64,000 nt of DNA. Origin: [Actinomadura] parvosata subsp. kistnae. GTDB taxonomy: Bacteria > Actinomycetota > Actinomycetes > Streptosporangiales > Streptosporangiaceae. The DNA is taken from NCBI RefSeq assembly GCF_900323885.1, contig NZ_OOHJ01000018.1, positions 2,591,001 to 2,655,000 of the forward strand, in the 5' to 3' direction. Positions 8,604-16,777 of the stretch are shown here, in pieces (positions within the stretch are counted from its first letter, which is position 1; every line of letters begins with the position of its first letter). Position numbers and translations under genes: made by a program. The notes under the pieces are model-generated. The model made no database searches and was not told the origin of the DNA. It saw only the letters and a list, made by a program, of their open reading frames with translations.

Positions 8604-9748
8604 TGATCGACGTGTGCGGGGCCGGCGCCGTCGCCAGTGCGGGCGCGAGCGTACGGGAGATCTTCGAGGCGCTGTGCGCGGGGCGGGGAGAGGCCGCCGA
8701 GCCGCGCGGCTTCGACCTGACCAAGTACCGGGCCAGGCTCGCGTTCGAGATCGACGACCGGCCCGAGCCCGGCCGTGACGTGCCGCTGCGCTCGACCCGC
8801 TGGCTGGAGGACGTCGTCGCGATGGCCGCCCGCGACGCCGGGCTCGGCGAGGACCTGAGCGACGTGCCGGTGCTGGTCGGCACCACGCTGCGGGAGCTGC
8901 GCTCCGTCGAGCTGAGCTGGCGCGACGGCGTCCCGTTTGACACCGGCGAGCTGCACTTCGGCACCGCGCTGCGCCGCCGCTTCGACGCCGCCCAGACCTA
9001 CACCGTGGCCAACGCCTGCTCGGCCTCCCTGTACGCGCTCGCGCTCGGCACCGACCTGCTCGCCGCGCACGCCGCCGACGCGGTGATCGTGGCCGGGGTG
9101 GACAACATCTCCGAGAGCACGTACGGGCTGCTCGACCGCTGCTACCCCGAGGCGCCCGACGCGTTGCGGCCCTTCGACAGGAACCGCAGGGGCATGCTCC
9201 AGGGCGAGGGCGCGGCGGCCGTAGTGCTGCGTCGCGGCGGAGAGGGCGGAGAGGGCGGGGCGCGCGTGCACGGCCGGATCCGCTCGGTCGCGGTGAACTG
9301 CGACGCCCACCATCCTTCCGCGCCCGACGCCAAGAGCATCTCGATCGCGATCAGGCAGGCGCACGAGCGGGCCGGCGTCGGCCCGGCCGACATCGACCTG
9401 CTCATGCTGCACGGCACCGGGACGCCGCTGAACGACGAAGCCGAGGCCCGCAGCGTCGGCGAGGTCTTCGACGAGGTGCGGCCGTCCCCGTGGATGACGG
9501 CGATCAAGTCGATGACCGGTCACACGGCGGGGGCCTCCGGCCTGCACAGCCTGCTCGTGGCGCTGGAGTCGCTGCGGGCGGGCGTGGTGCCGCCCGTGCT
9601 GGGCGTCACCGACGTCATGGACGAGATGGCCGGCCTGCGCCTCGTCCGCGACCGGGCCGTGCCCGCCGACCTGCGGGTGGCGCAGGTGAACGCGTTCGGC
9701 TTCGGCGGGCTCAACGCCGTGGCCGTGGTCGAGAGGGCGGCCCCATGA
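8603..9748 (+). CDS. Beta-ketoacyl-ACP synthase, catalytically intact (KS2)
   Basis: This 381-residue ketosynthase retains the nucleophile C139 in VANACSASLY, H270 in MLHGTGTPLND, K302 in AIKSMTGH and H307, so it should condense. The N-terminus is shorter than FabF, starting MIDVCGAGAVASAG, and fits the type II PKS-like subfamily. Its ATG overlaps the KS1 stop (TGATG), and its stop overlaps the next gene's ATG (ATGA). This forces stoichiometric expression with the Cys-less KS-like protein that follows. It most likely forms a KS/chain-length-factor heterodimer with that neighbour. Confidence 0.9.
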   Translation: MIDVCGAGAVASAGASVREIFEALCAGRGEAAEPRGFDLTKYRARLAFEIDDRPEPGRDVPLRSTRWLEDVVAMAARDAGLGEDLSDVPVLVGTTLRELRSVELSWRDGVPFDTGELHFGTALRRRFDAAQTYTVANACSASLYALALGTDLLAAHAADAVIVAGVDNISESTYGLLDRCYPEAPDALRPFDRNRRGMLQGEGAAAVVLRRGGEGGEGGARVHGRIRSVAVNCDAHHPSAPDAKSISIAIRQAHERAGVGPADIDLLMLHGTGTPLNDEAEARSVGEVFDEVRPSPWMTAIKSMTGHTAGASGLHSLLVALESLRAGVVPPVLGVTDVMDEMAGLRLVRDRAVPADLRVAQVNAFGFGGLNAVAVVERAAP

Positions 9749-10701
9749 CGGTGATCACAGGGACCGGCGCCGCCGTCCGCGGCGTCCACCGGCCCGCGGA
9801 CCTGCTGCTCGACCTCCTGCCTCCGGGCGGCGACGACCCGGTCACCCGGCTGAAGGGGCGCGGCCTGCGCTACAAGGACCGGGCGACCAAGCTGGCGCTG
9901 TGCGCGGGCGGCGACGCGCTCGCCGAGGCCGGGCTGCTGCTCGACCCGGGGCTGGCCGTGCCAGGAGAGAGCGTCGGCGTCGTGGCCAGCACCAATTACG
10001 GGAACGTGGACACGGTCTGCGCGACCGTGTCCGTCATCGCCGAGAGCGGCTACGGCGCGACCAGCCCCATGATGCTGCCCGCCACCGCCAGCAACGTGAC
10101 CGCCTCCTGGCTGGCCATCTCGTACGGGCTGCGCGGCGTCAACCTCACCCTGTGCAACGGCGGCACCTCCGGGCTCGACGCCCTCCACTGGGCCCGGACG
10201 ATGATCGACGCCGGCCGGGTGGAACGCATGCTCGTGGTGGGCGTCGAGCCGGCCAACGAGATGGTGGAGCGGCTGGCCGGACCGGTGTTCGACGGGGCGG
10301 TGGCGCTGGTGCTGGAGTCCGCCGGATCCGCCGCCGCCCGTGGGGCCCGGCCCCTGGCCAGGCTGGACGGGTACGCCCGCCGCGGCACCCACGGGCAGGC
10401 CGTCGCCGCCGTCCTGGGCCCGTCCCCGGCCGTGGGGTTGTGGTGCGCGCCCGAACGGCGCGAGGTGAGCCAGGTGGACGGCGCGCGCGTGCACGACCTG
10501 ACCGCGCTGCTCGGGCCCTGCTCCGGCGCGCTCGGCGTGGCCCAGTGCGTGGCGGGGGCCGCGTGGCTGGGCGCGGGCGGTCGCGGGGACGTCCTGGCCA
10601 GTACGACCGGACCGGACGCCGCTGCCGCCGCCCTCCTGACCTCCGCCGGTACGTCCCCGGCGACCCCCGCCCGCCCGGCCACGGCTGGAGCCGCCCGATG
10701 A
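9745..10701 (+). CDS. KS-like chain-length-factor homologue, active Cys lost (CLF-a)
   Basis: The 318-residue thiolase-fold protein keeps the ketosynthase scaffold (RYKDRATKLALCAGGDALAEAGL, GVVASTNYGN, GPVFDGAVALVLES). At the nucleophile elbow it reads LTLCNGGTSGLDAL, with Gly where the catalytic Cys is expected (the Cys three residues earlier is out of register). The HGTGT and GHT motifs are also missing (the latter reads GPCSGALG). This is the pattern of chain-length factors (KS-beta), which dimerise with an active KS and shape the chain tunnel. It overlaps KS2 upstream and the hydrolase downstream by 4 nt each. An Ala/Pro/Thr-rich tail closes the protein. Confidence 0.82.
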   Translation: MTVITGTGAAVRGVHRPADLLLDLLPPGGDDPVTRLKGRGLRYKDRATKLALCAGGDALAEAGLLLDPGLAVPGESVGVVASTNYGNVDTVCATVSVIAESGYGATSPMMLPATASNVTASWLAISYGLRGVNLTLCNGGTSGLDALHWARTMIDAGRVERMLVVGVEPANEMVERLAGPVFDGAVALVLESAGSAAARGARPLARLDGYARRGTHGQAVAAVLGPSPAVGLWCAPERREVSQVDGARVHDLTALLGPCSGALGVAQCVAGAAWLGAGGRGDVLASTTGPDAAAAALLTSAGTSPATPARPATAGAAR

Positions 10702-11519
10702 ACGCCGCGCACGCGCCGCTCACGAACACCGCCCACGCGCCACTTGCGAACGCCGCCCACGCGTGGGTGCCGGTGCGGTGCCGGCGGGCCGGCGCCGGAG
10801 AGCGGCCCGTGCGGGTGCTGCTGCTCCACGGTCTGGGCGGGGGCCCGTCCACCTGGCACCGGTTCGCCGACCTGGCGGCCCCGCACCTGGAGCTCCTGGA
10901 GGCGGACCTGCCCTGGTCGGCCACCGGCACCGGCGAGTGGAGCAGGCAGGCCGACGCCACCCCGTGGATCAGGGCCGCCGTGGCCGCAGCCGGGGACGTC
11001 GAGCTGGTCGTCGCCCACTCCTTCGCCGCCAACGTGCTGCTGGAGGCCGCCGCCACCGGCGGACCCTCGATCGCGGCCGTGCTGGTCTCGCCGTTCTACC
11101 GCTCCGCCCCCGCCGAGTTCGACTGGGCGACCATCGAGAGCTACCTCGACGGCTTCCACGGCATCCTCGACGACGGCCTGCGCGTCAGCTCCGGCGACCG
11201 CCTGGCCGCCGGGCTGCGCCGCGACATGGCGTTGCGGCTGCGCGAGCGGCTCGGCCCGTACGGCTGGATGCGCTTCTTCGACTCCTACCTGCGCTCGCCG
11301 CTGCTCGACACCGCCGCCGTCACCGCGCCCTGCCTGGTCGTCAGCGGCACCGACGACCTCGCCGCCCCGCCGCGCGACGGCCGGACGCTGGCCATGGCGC
11401 TGCCGCGGGCCCGCTTCGAGGCCCTGCCCGCAGGCCACCTGCCGATGATCGAGCAGGCGCACCGATTCGCCGAGCTGGTCGGTGAGTTCGCCGCGACACT
11501 ACCCCTGGAGATCACGTGA
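10698..11519 (+). CDS. Alpha/beta hydrolase, probable thioesterase/editing hydrolase
   Basis: The 273-residue alpha/beta-hydrolase has the oxyanion segment LLLHGLGGGPSTW (about residues 37-50) and the nucleophile Ser in VAHSFAA (an A-x-S-x-A variant of GxSxG). The acid is probably Asp in SGTDDLAAPP, and the His is in PAGHLPMIE. The first 23 residues are three copies of an eight-residue N/TAAHAPL-type repeat encoded by a 24-bp tandem repeat, outside the fold. Position between the KS-like genes and a hotdog protein, with 4-nt overlaps on both sides, suggests release or proofreading of ACP-bound chains. It could equally be an esterase acting later. Confidence 0.78.
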   Translation: MNAAHAPLTNTAHAPLANAAHAWVPVRCRRAGAGERPVRVLLLHGLGGGPSTWHRFADLAAPHLELLEADLPWSATGTGEWSRQADATPWIRAAVAAAGDVELVVAHSFAANVLLEAAATGGPSIAAVLVSPFYRSAPAEFDWATIESYLDGFHGILDDGLRVSSGDRLAAGLRRDMALRLRERLGPYGWMRFFDSYLRSPLLDTAAVTAPCLVVSGTDDLAAPPRDGRTLAMALPRARFEALPAGHLPMIEQAHRFAELVGEFAATLPLEIT

Positions 11520-12463
11520 CCGTCACCCGCCTGGAGATCCGGCCCCGGTACGAGGGTGCGAACATCGGCACCTGGATCGGCTTCAAACACCTGAACTACC
11601 TCGTCGAGGAGGCGGTGCTGGAGCACCTGCGCCGCACGGGGATGCCGGTCACCGACCTCTACCACGACCACGGACTCTGCGTGGACCTGGTGGACATCGA
11701 CACCCGCATCCTGCGCGCGCTGCGCGTGGACGACCTGGCGACGGCCGAGGTGAGCGCGGCCGAGCCGGGCGCGCTGCGTTTCGCCGTCGCGATCCGCCCG
11801 GACGCCGAGTCGGCGAAGGCCGTCTCCGCCAAGGTCACGGTGGCGCTGCGGCACGACCCGCGCGGCGGCGAGAGCGCCGACATCCCGCCACGGCTGCGCC
11901 CCTACGCCGTGGACCGGCTCGGCGACGGCGACAAGGCGGTGGAGGTGCCCGAGAGCGCGGACCCGATCGCGTTCCTGACCGAGGGACGCAACGCCTTCGG
12001 CTGGAAGTGGCGCATCCCGTACTTCTACTGCCACTTCACCGAGCGGCTGCAGATGTCGGGCTACCTGCGGATCATGGAGGAGGTCGTGGACCTGTTCCTG
12101 GCCGACCGGGGCGTGTCCGTGAAGCGGCTGCTGGACGAGCAGCGGTGGATCCCCGCCGTCCCGCACTCCCGCGTCACGCTGCTCGACGAGGCCCTGATGG
12201 AGGAGGACCTCTACACCGTCCTGACGGTCGAGGAGGTCTACAAGCGGCTCACCTACACCTCCCGCATGGACTGCTACGTGCTGCGCGACGGGCGGCTCGT
12301 CCCCACCGCGACCGGGCGCATCACCCACGGCTACGCCGAGCTGGCCGGCCGCTCCGAGTGGGGGCTGGTGTCATTCGACGACCGCCTCGCGGGCGCGCTC
12401 TCCGGTGCCGCGCTCTCCGGTGCGGCGCTCTCCGGTGCGGCGCTTCCCGGTGCGGCGCGATGA
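11516..12463 (+). CDS. Double-hotdog fold protein (thioesterase/dehydratase-like)
   Basis: The 315-residue protein appears to contain two hotdog units. The first is near residues 8-115, with FKHLNYLVEEAVLEHL at the position of the long hotdog helix. The second is near residues 160-290, with HFTERLQMSGYLRIMEEVVDLF and VTLLDEALMEEDLY. Such tandem hotdogs act on acyl-ACP or acyl-CoA as dehydratases or thioesterases. The exact reaction here is not recognisable. The GTG start overlaps the previous stop. The C-terminus is four 5-residue GAALS-type repeats encoded by a 15-bp tandem repeat (about 12395-12459), immediately followed by the next ketosynthase. Confidence 0.65.
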   Translation: MTVTRLEIRPRYEGANIGTWIGFKHLNYLVEEAVLEHLRRTGMPVTDLYHDHGLCVDLVDIDTRILRALRVDDLATAEVSAAEPGALRFAVAIRPDAESAKAVSAKVTVALRHDPRGGESADIPPRLRPYAVDRLGDGDKAVEVPESADPIAFLTEGRNAFGWKWRIPYFYCHFTERLQMSGYLRIMEEVVDLFLADRGVSVKRLLDEQRWIPAVPHSRVTLLDEALMEEDLYTVLTVEEVYKRLTYTSRMDCYVLRDGRLVPTATGRITHGYAELAGRSEWGLVSFDDRLAGALSGAALSGAALSGAALPGAAR

Positions 12464-13602
12464 CCGACGTCCTGGTCACCGGCGTCGGCGCGGTCACCTG
12501 CCAGGGGTACGGCGCCGCGGCGCTCCAGCAGGCCATGACCGGCGCCGTCGCCCCGGTGCCCGAGCGCATCCCCGACCCCGGCGCGAACCTGCGCCACCCG
12601 CTGATCCTGCGCGTCCCCGGCGTCGCGCCCGGCCGGGGACGGGCCGCCCGGCTGGTCACCACCGCCGTGAGCGAGGCGCTCAGGGACGCCGGCCTGGAGC
12701 GGCGCCCCTGGCCGGGACGGGTCGGCGTGGTGATCGGCTCGTGCATGGGCGAGGCCATGCTGCACGAGAGTGGCAGGTGCGCGGAGGACGACGGCGCCGG
12801 GTGGCGGCCCACGTTCCGGCTCGCCTCGGCGGTGGGCGAATGGCTGGGCGCCTTCGGCGTCAACACGAGCATCAGCAACGCCTGCGCCGCCGGCGGGTTC
12901 GCGCTGTGCCTGGCCGCCGACCTCATCAGGAGCGGCGAGGCCGACATGGTCATCAGCGGCGGCGTGGACGCGTACTCCAGGGTCGGGTGGGCCTCCTTCG
13001 ACCGGCTGGGCGCCATCGACCCCGTACGGTGCCGGCCGTTCGACCGGGAGCGGCGCGGCACCATCCTCGCCGAGGGCGCCGGGATCCTCGTGCTGGAGTC
13101 GGGCGAGCACGCCCGCGAGCGCGGCGCCATCGGGTACGGCCGGATCGCCGGCGCGGGCTGGAGCTGCGACGCCCACCACCTCACCGCCCCCGAGCCCACC
13201 GGGGAGCAGATCGTGCGCGCCATGCGCGAGGCACTGGGCGGCTCCGGCGAGCCCGGCTGCGTCATCCCGCACGGCACCGGGACCCGCCTGAACGACCTGG
13301 TCGAGAGCCGGGCCCTGCGCCAGGTGCTCGGGGCACGCACCGGCGAGGTGCCGCTCTACAGCGCCAAAGCGCTGGTCGGGCACACCGGCGGCGCGGCGGC
13401 GGCGCTCGGCGCGGTGGCGGCGGCGCTGATCCTGCGCTCCGGCACCGTGCCGCAGAACGTCGCCATCGGCGAGCAGGACCCCGAGTGTGAGGTCTACCTG
13501 CCGGTGTCCGGCCCGGTACGGCTCAGGACGCCCCGCGTGATGGTCAACGCCTACGCCTTCGGCGGCAACAACGCCTCCTTCGTCCTGGAGCAGGCCGCAT
13601 GA
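12460..13602 (+). CDS. Beta-ketoacyl-ACP synthase, catalytically intact (KS3)
   Basis: The 380-residue ketosynthase has C142 in ISNACAAGGF, H271 in PHGTGTRLND, K303 in SAKALVGH and H308, all the residues needed for condensation. The C-terminal FGGNNASFVLE loop is family-typical. It starts with an ATGA overlap behind the double-hotdog gene and ends with another overlap into a Cys-less KS-like gene, repeating the KS2/CLF-a layout. Translation coupling again suggests an obligate heterodimer. Sequence drift among KS1, KS2 and KS3 is large, so they are not recent copies and may act on different chain lengths or oxidation states. Confidence 0.9.
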   Translation: MTDVLVTGVGAVTCQGYGAAALQQAMTGAVAPVPERIPDPGANLRHPLILRVPGVAPGRGRAARLVTTAVSEALRDAGLERRPWPGRVGVVIGSCMGEAMLHESGRCAEDDGAGWRPTFRLASAVGEWLGAFGVNTSISNACAAGGFALCLAADLIRSGEADMVISGGVDAYSRVGWASFDRLGAIDPVRCRPFDRERRGTILAEGAGILVLESGEHARERGAIGYGRIAGAGWSCDAHHLTAPEPTGEQIVRAMREALGGSGEPGCVIPHGTGTRLNDLVESRALRQVLGARTGEVPLYSAKALVGHTGGAAAALGAVAAALILRSGTVPQNVAIGEQDPECEVYLPVSGPVRLRTPRVMVNAYAFGGNNASFVLEQAA

Positions 13603-14840
13603 CCGGGGACGTCGTCGTGACCGGCGTGGGCATCGTCGCCCCCGGCACCGCCGCGCCCACCGGCCGGTCCGGTGGCCCGCGCGACATCTCGTCCACCGGC
13701 GCGCCCAGCGGCCGGTCCGGCGGCGCGCTCGACGGGCCCTCCGCCGGCGTGCCCAGCGGCACGTCCGGCTGCCCGCTTGACGGGCTCTCCGCCGGCGTGC
13801 CCAGCCGCACGTCCGGGAGCGCGCCGGGCGGGCGGGAGTCGTGGTTCGACGTGGCCGCGGAGCTGGGGCCGCGGGGGTACAAGTACCTTCCGCCCGCCTC
13901 CCAGTACCTTCTCGCCGCCGCGCGCCGGGCCGTCGCGGCGGCGGGCGGCCTGGAGCACGCGGCGCCGCACCGGCGGGCGGCGGCCGTCGGGACGAACGGG
14001 GCCCTGCGCGCCTACTTCGACGACGTCGACGCCAAGGTCACCGGGGGCCACTCCGACGACCTCAGCCCGGCCGGCGCCCCCTACTTCGCCGTCAACGTGC
14101 TCAGCGGGCGCCTGGCCAGCGAGCACCTGCTCAAGGCGTTCAGCCTGACGCTGACCTCGCCGCGGGTGGCCGGGTTCGAGGCCGTGGAGACGGGGGCGCG
14201 GGCGCTGGCGCTCGGCCGGGCCGACGTGCTGGTGGCCGCCGCGATGGAGCACGGCCTGCCGCACCACGCCCCCGGCCTCCCCATGGAGCAGGGCGCGGTG
14301 GCGATCGTGCTGGAGCCGCGGGCCCGTGCCGAGGAGCGTGGCGCGGTCGTGCTCGGCACGTGCTTCGCCCGCGCGGGGTTCGCGCCCCCGGGCCTGGCGG
14401 CCACCTCCGAGGGGCGGCGCCGGCTGGCCGAGCAGGTCGAGCGGGCGGCGGCCGAGCTCGGGGCCGCCGACGCCGAGGTGTACCAGGTGCTGGACGGCTC
14501 GCCGGTGAGCCGCGCCCTGGAGGCCGCCGCCGGCGCCGTGGGCCTGACGGTCCGGCCCGCCGTCGTGGCCGGGGGCGGGTGCCTGGCGCCGTCGTTGCTG
14601 CTGGCCCGCTCGTTCGTCCCGGCGGAACGGCCCCGCCTCGTGATCACGGCGACGGCCGAGGGCAACTTCGCCCTCGCCGGCGCCCGCCCCGCACCCGCGC
14701 ACCGCGAAAGCCGCGCGCCCGCGCACAACGAAAGCCCCGCACCCGCGCACAACGAAAGCCGCGCACCTGGGGGCCGCTCGCCGTCAGGGGCCGGAAGCTC
14801 CTACCGCCCGCCTCAGCCAACCGGGAGTCAGCCATGTTGA
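13599..14840 (+). CDS. KS-like chain-length-factor homologue, Cys-less, with repeat insertions (CLF-b)
   Basis: The 413-residue protein is recognisable as a ketosynthase relative by the N-terminal VVVTGVGIVAPGT, the core YFAVNVLSGRLASEHLLKAF and PMEQGAVAIVLEPR. No nucleophile Cys is present (LTLTSPRVAGFEAVE at the elbow), nor HGTGT. It is therefore probably a chain-length factor or structural partner of KS3. About 50 residues after position 21 are a 16-residue repeat (GRSGG..D..SAGVPS type) that replaces normal loop sequence. The C-terminus carries a second repeat of the form APAHNESR. Both are in-frame DNA tandem repeats. It overlaps the enoyl-reductase start by 7 nt. Confidence 0.72.
   Translation: MTGDVVVTGVGIVAPGTAAPTGRSGGPRDISSTGAPSGRSGGALDGPSAGVPSGTSGCPLDGLSAGVPSRTSGSAPGGRESWFDVAAELGPRGYKYLPPASQYLLAAARRAVAAAGGLEHAAPHRRAAAVGTNGALRAYFDDVDAKVTGGHSDDLSPAGAPYFAVNVLSGRLASEHLLKAFSLTLTSPRVAGFEAVETGARALALGRADVLVAAAMEHGLPHHAPGLPMEQGAVAIVLEPRARAEERGAVVLGTCFARAGFAPPGLAATSEGRRRLAEQVERAAAELGAADAEVYQVLDGSPVSRALEAAAGAVGLTVRPAVVAGGGCLAPSLLLARSFVPAERPRLVITATAEGNFALAGARPAPAHRESRAPAHNESPAPAHNESRAPGGRSPSGAGSSYRPPQPTGSQPC
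13662..13820 (+). repeat. 48-bp in-frame tandem repeat in CLF-b
   Basis: Three full and one partial 48-bp units encode a 16-residue period near the N-terminus of CLF-b (starting GRSGG, GRSGG, GTSGC, RTSGS). A second, 24-bp array lies near the 3' end of the same gene (about 14692-14765, APAHNES-type). Units are diverged at several bases, so the array is not a very recent expansion. Confidence 0.75.
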
Positions 14841-15658
14841 TGCCACTCGACAAGACCTGGGGCCTGGTCCTGGGCGCCTCCAGCGGGATCGGCCGGGCCT
14901 GCGCGCTGGCCATGGCCGAGCAGGGCATGAACGTCGTCGGCGTGCACTTCGACACCGCCGCCATGCGGGACTCGGTGGCCCGGCTGGAGGAGGAGGTGGA
15001 GGCGTACGGGGTGCGGGCCAGCTTCCACAACGTCAACGCCGCGCGCAAGCCCGTACGGCAGGAGATGGTGGACACGATCGCCGAGCTGACCGACGGCGCG
15101 GGCCTGAAGATCCTGCTGCACTCGCTGGCGTTCGGCACCCTCGTGCGTTACCTGCCCGGCGACGGGAGCGATGCCCGGCTCAGCCAGCGGCAGCTCGAAA
15201 TGACGATGGACGTGATGGCGCACAGCCTCGTCTACTGGGCGCAGGACCTGGCCGCCGCCGGGCTGCTGCCGCCGGGCGCCAAGGTGTTCGCGATGACGAG
15301 CGCCGGCGCCGTCCAGCACCTGCCCAGCTACGGCGCGGTGTCGGCGGCCAAGTGCGCGCTGGAGTCGCACGTGCGCCAGCTCGCCTGCGAGCTGGCCCCC
15401 CACGGCGTGGCGGTGAACGCGCTGCGGGCCGGTGTCACGCTCACCCCGGCGCTGCGGCGCATCCCGGAGCACGGCGAGTTCGCCACGCAGAGCGCGCGCA
15501 ACAACCCCCACCACCGGCTGACCACCCCCGAGGACGTCGCCGAGGCCGTGGTGCTGCTCTCGCGCACCAGCTCCTCGTGGATCACCGGCAACACGATCGG
15601 GGTGGACGGCGGCGAGCTGCTGGCCGCGGGCGCCTCGTGGGCACGCGACGACACCTGA
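14834..15658 (+). CDS. Enoyl-ACP reductase, FabL/FabI-like SDR
   Basis: The 274-residue short-chain dehydrogenase has the Rossmann motif GASSGIG (residues 14-20) and a Y-x6-K catalytic spacing (Y166 to K173 in YGAVSAAK) rather than the YxxxK of FabG. This is the hallmark of FabI/FabL enoyl reductases, and ALESHVRQLACELAPHGV is FabL-like. It would reduce trans-2-enoyl-ACP to acyl-ACP with NAD(P)H. Two ATGs lie 6 nt apart and the first is used here. Its presence means that at least some cycles in this line can be fully reducing. It overlaps CLF-b and precedes the third Cys-less KS. Confidence 0.83.
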   Translation: MLMPLDKTWGLVLGASSGIGRACALAMAEQGMNVVGVHFDTAAMRDSVARLEEEVEAYGVRASFHNVNAARKPVRQEMVDTIAELTDGAGLKILLHSLAFGTLVRYLPGDGSDARLSQRQLEMTMDVMAHSLVYWAQDLAAAGLLPPGAKVFAMTSAGAVQHLPSYGAVSAAKCALESHVRQLACELAPHGVAVNALRAGVTLTPALRRIPEHGEFATQSARNNPHHRLTTPEDVAEAVVLLSRTSSSWITGNTIGVDGGELLAAGASWARDDT

Positions 15659-15667
15659 GGAGAGATC

Positions 15668-16777
15668 ATGGATGAGCTGGTCATGTCGGGATGGTCCGTC
15701 GCCTCGCCCTTCGGGCTGGGGGTGGACCCGTTCGCCGCCGGGATCGGCGCGGGGCGGCGTCCGGTGTCCACCCCCGTCAGCGGGCCGTTCGACGAGGCGT
15801 GCGTCATTCCCGGCTTCGACATCCCCGCCGTGCTCGGCCCCAAGGGCACCCGCGCCATGGACCGCGCGACCGGCATCGCGGTCGCCGGGGTCGGGATGCT
15901 GCTGGAGCAGTACGGCGCGGGCCTGACCGACCGCCCGGAGAGCGTCGGGCTCGTGCTCGGCACCGGGTCCGGCAGCGTGCAGAGCATCATCGACTTCACC
16001 AGGGAGTCGATGACCGGCGACAAGCCGTACCACGTGGACCCGGCCCGCTTCCCCAACACCGTCATGAACCGGGCCGCCGGGCAGAGCGCCATCTGGCACG
16101 GACTCAAGGGCCCGAACGCCACCGTCGCGGGCGGCGCCGCCACCGGCCTGCTCGCCCTCAACTACGCCACCCGCCTGCTGCGGCGGGGGCGTTGCGAGAC
16201 GATCCTGTGCGGCGCGGTCGAGGAGTTCTCCGAGCACCGCGGCCGGCTGGCCTGGCAGGCGGGGCACCGCGACGAGCCGCTGGGCGAGGGCTGCGCGATC
16301 TTCCTGATGGAGACGGGACGGAGTGCCGCCCGCGCGGGGCGCACCCCGCTGGCCACCGTGCTCGGCTCCCGCTTCGCCGCCTTCACCGAGCTGGAGGAGG
16401 CCGGGCCGTGCCTGGAGGGCTGCGTCACCGGGTTGCTGGAGCGGCTCTGGCTCGATCCCGGGGACGTGCGGCTGGTGGCCGCGTCCGGCACCAGGGGCGA
16501 GCTGGGGGAGCAGGAGGAACTGGGCATCTCCGAGTCGGTCGGCACGGGCGCGGCCCGGCTGCGCTGCCGGGACGTGCTCGGCGACATGGCGGCGGCCTCC
16601 GCCGCCTTCCAGCTCGCCGCCGTCCTGGCCGCGAACGGACTGGAAGGCCGGGGCGCGGGAGCTCCGGAAGGCCGGCCTGGTGACATCGCGCTGGTCACGA
16701 CCATGGACCGGGACGGGGTGACCGGCTGCACCGTGCTGCGGCTGGAAGCCGGCGCCAGAGCGGAACGCGCGGCATGA
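15668..16777 (+). CDS. KS-like chain-length-factor homologue, active Cys lost (CLF-c)
   Basis: The 369-residue ketosynthase-fold protein has an elbow reading NATVAGGAATGLLAL, where an active enzyme has a Cys. HGTGT is changed to ASGTRGE and GHT..GA to GDMAAASAA, so it cannot condense. The ATG is preceded by GAGGAGA 5 nt upstream, one of the few genes here with a spaced Shine-Dalgarno instead of an overlap. It is the third Cys-less partner, giving a 3:3 ratio with the intact ketosynthases, and its partner could be KS1, which otherwise lacks one. Its stop overlaps the start of the carboxyltransferase gene by 4 nt. Confidence 0.8.
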   Translation: MDELVMSGWSVASPFGLGVDPFAAGIGAGRRPVSTPVSGPFDEACVIPGFDIPAVLGPKGTRAMDRATGIAVAGVGMLLEQYGAGLTDRPESVGLVLGTGSGSVQSIIDFTRESMTGDKPYHVDPARFPNTVMNRAAGQSAIWHGLKGPNATVAGGAATGLLALNYATRLLRRGRCETILCGAVEEFSEHRGRLAWQAGHRDEPLGEGCAIFLMETGRSAARAGRTPLATVLGSRFAAFTELEEAGPCLEGCVTGLLERLWLDPGDVRLVAASGTRGELGEQEELGISESVGTGAARLRCRDVLGDMAAASAAFQLAAVLAANGLEGRGAGAPEGRPGDIALVTTMDRDGVTGCTVLRLEAGARAERAA

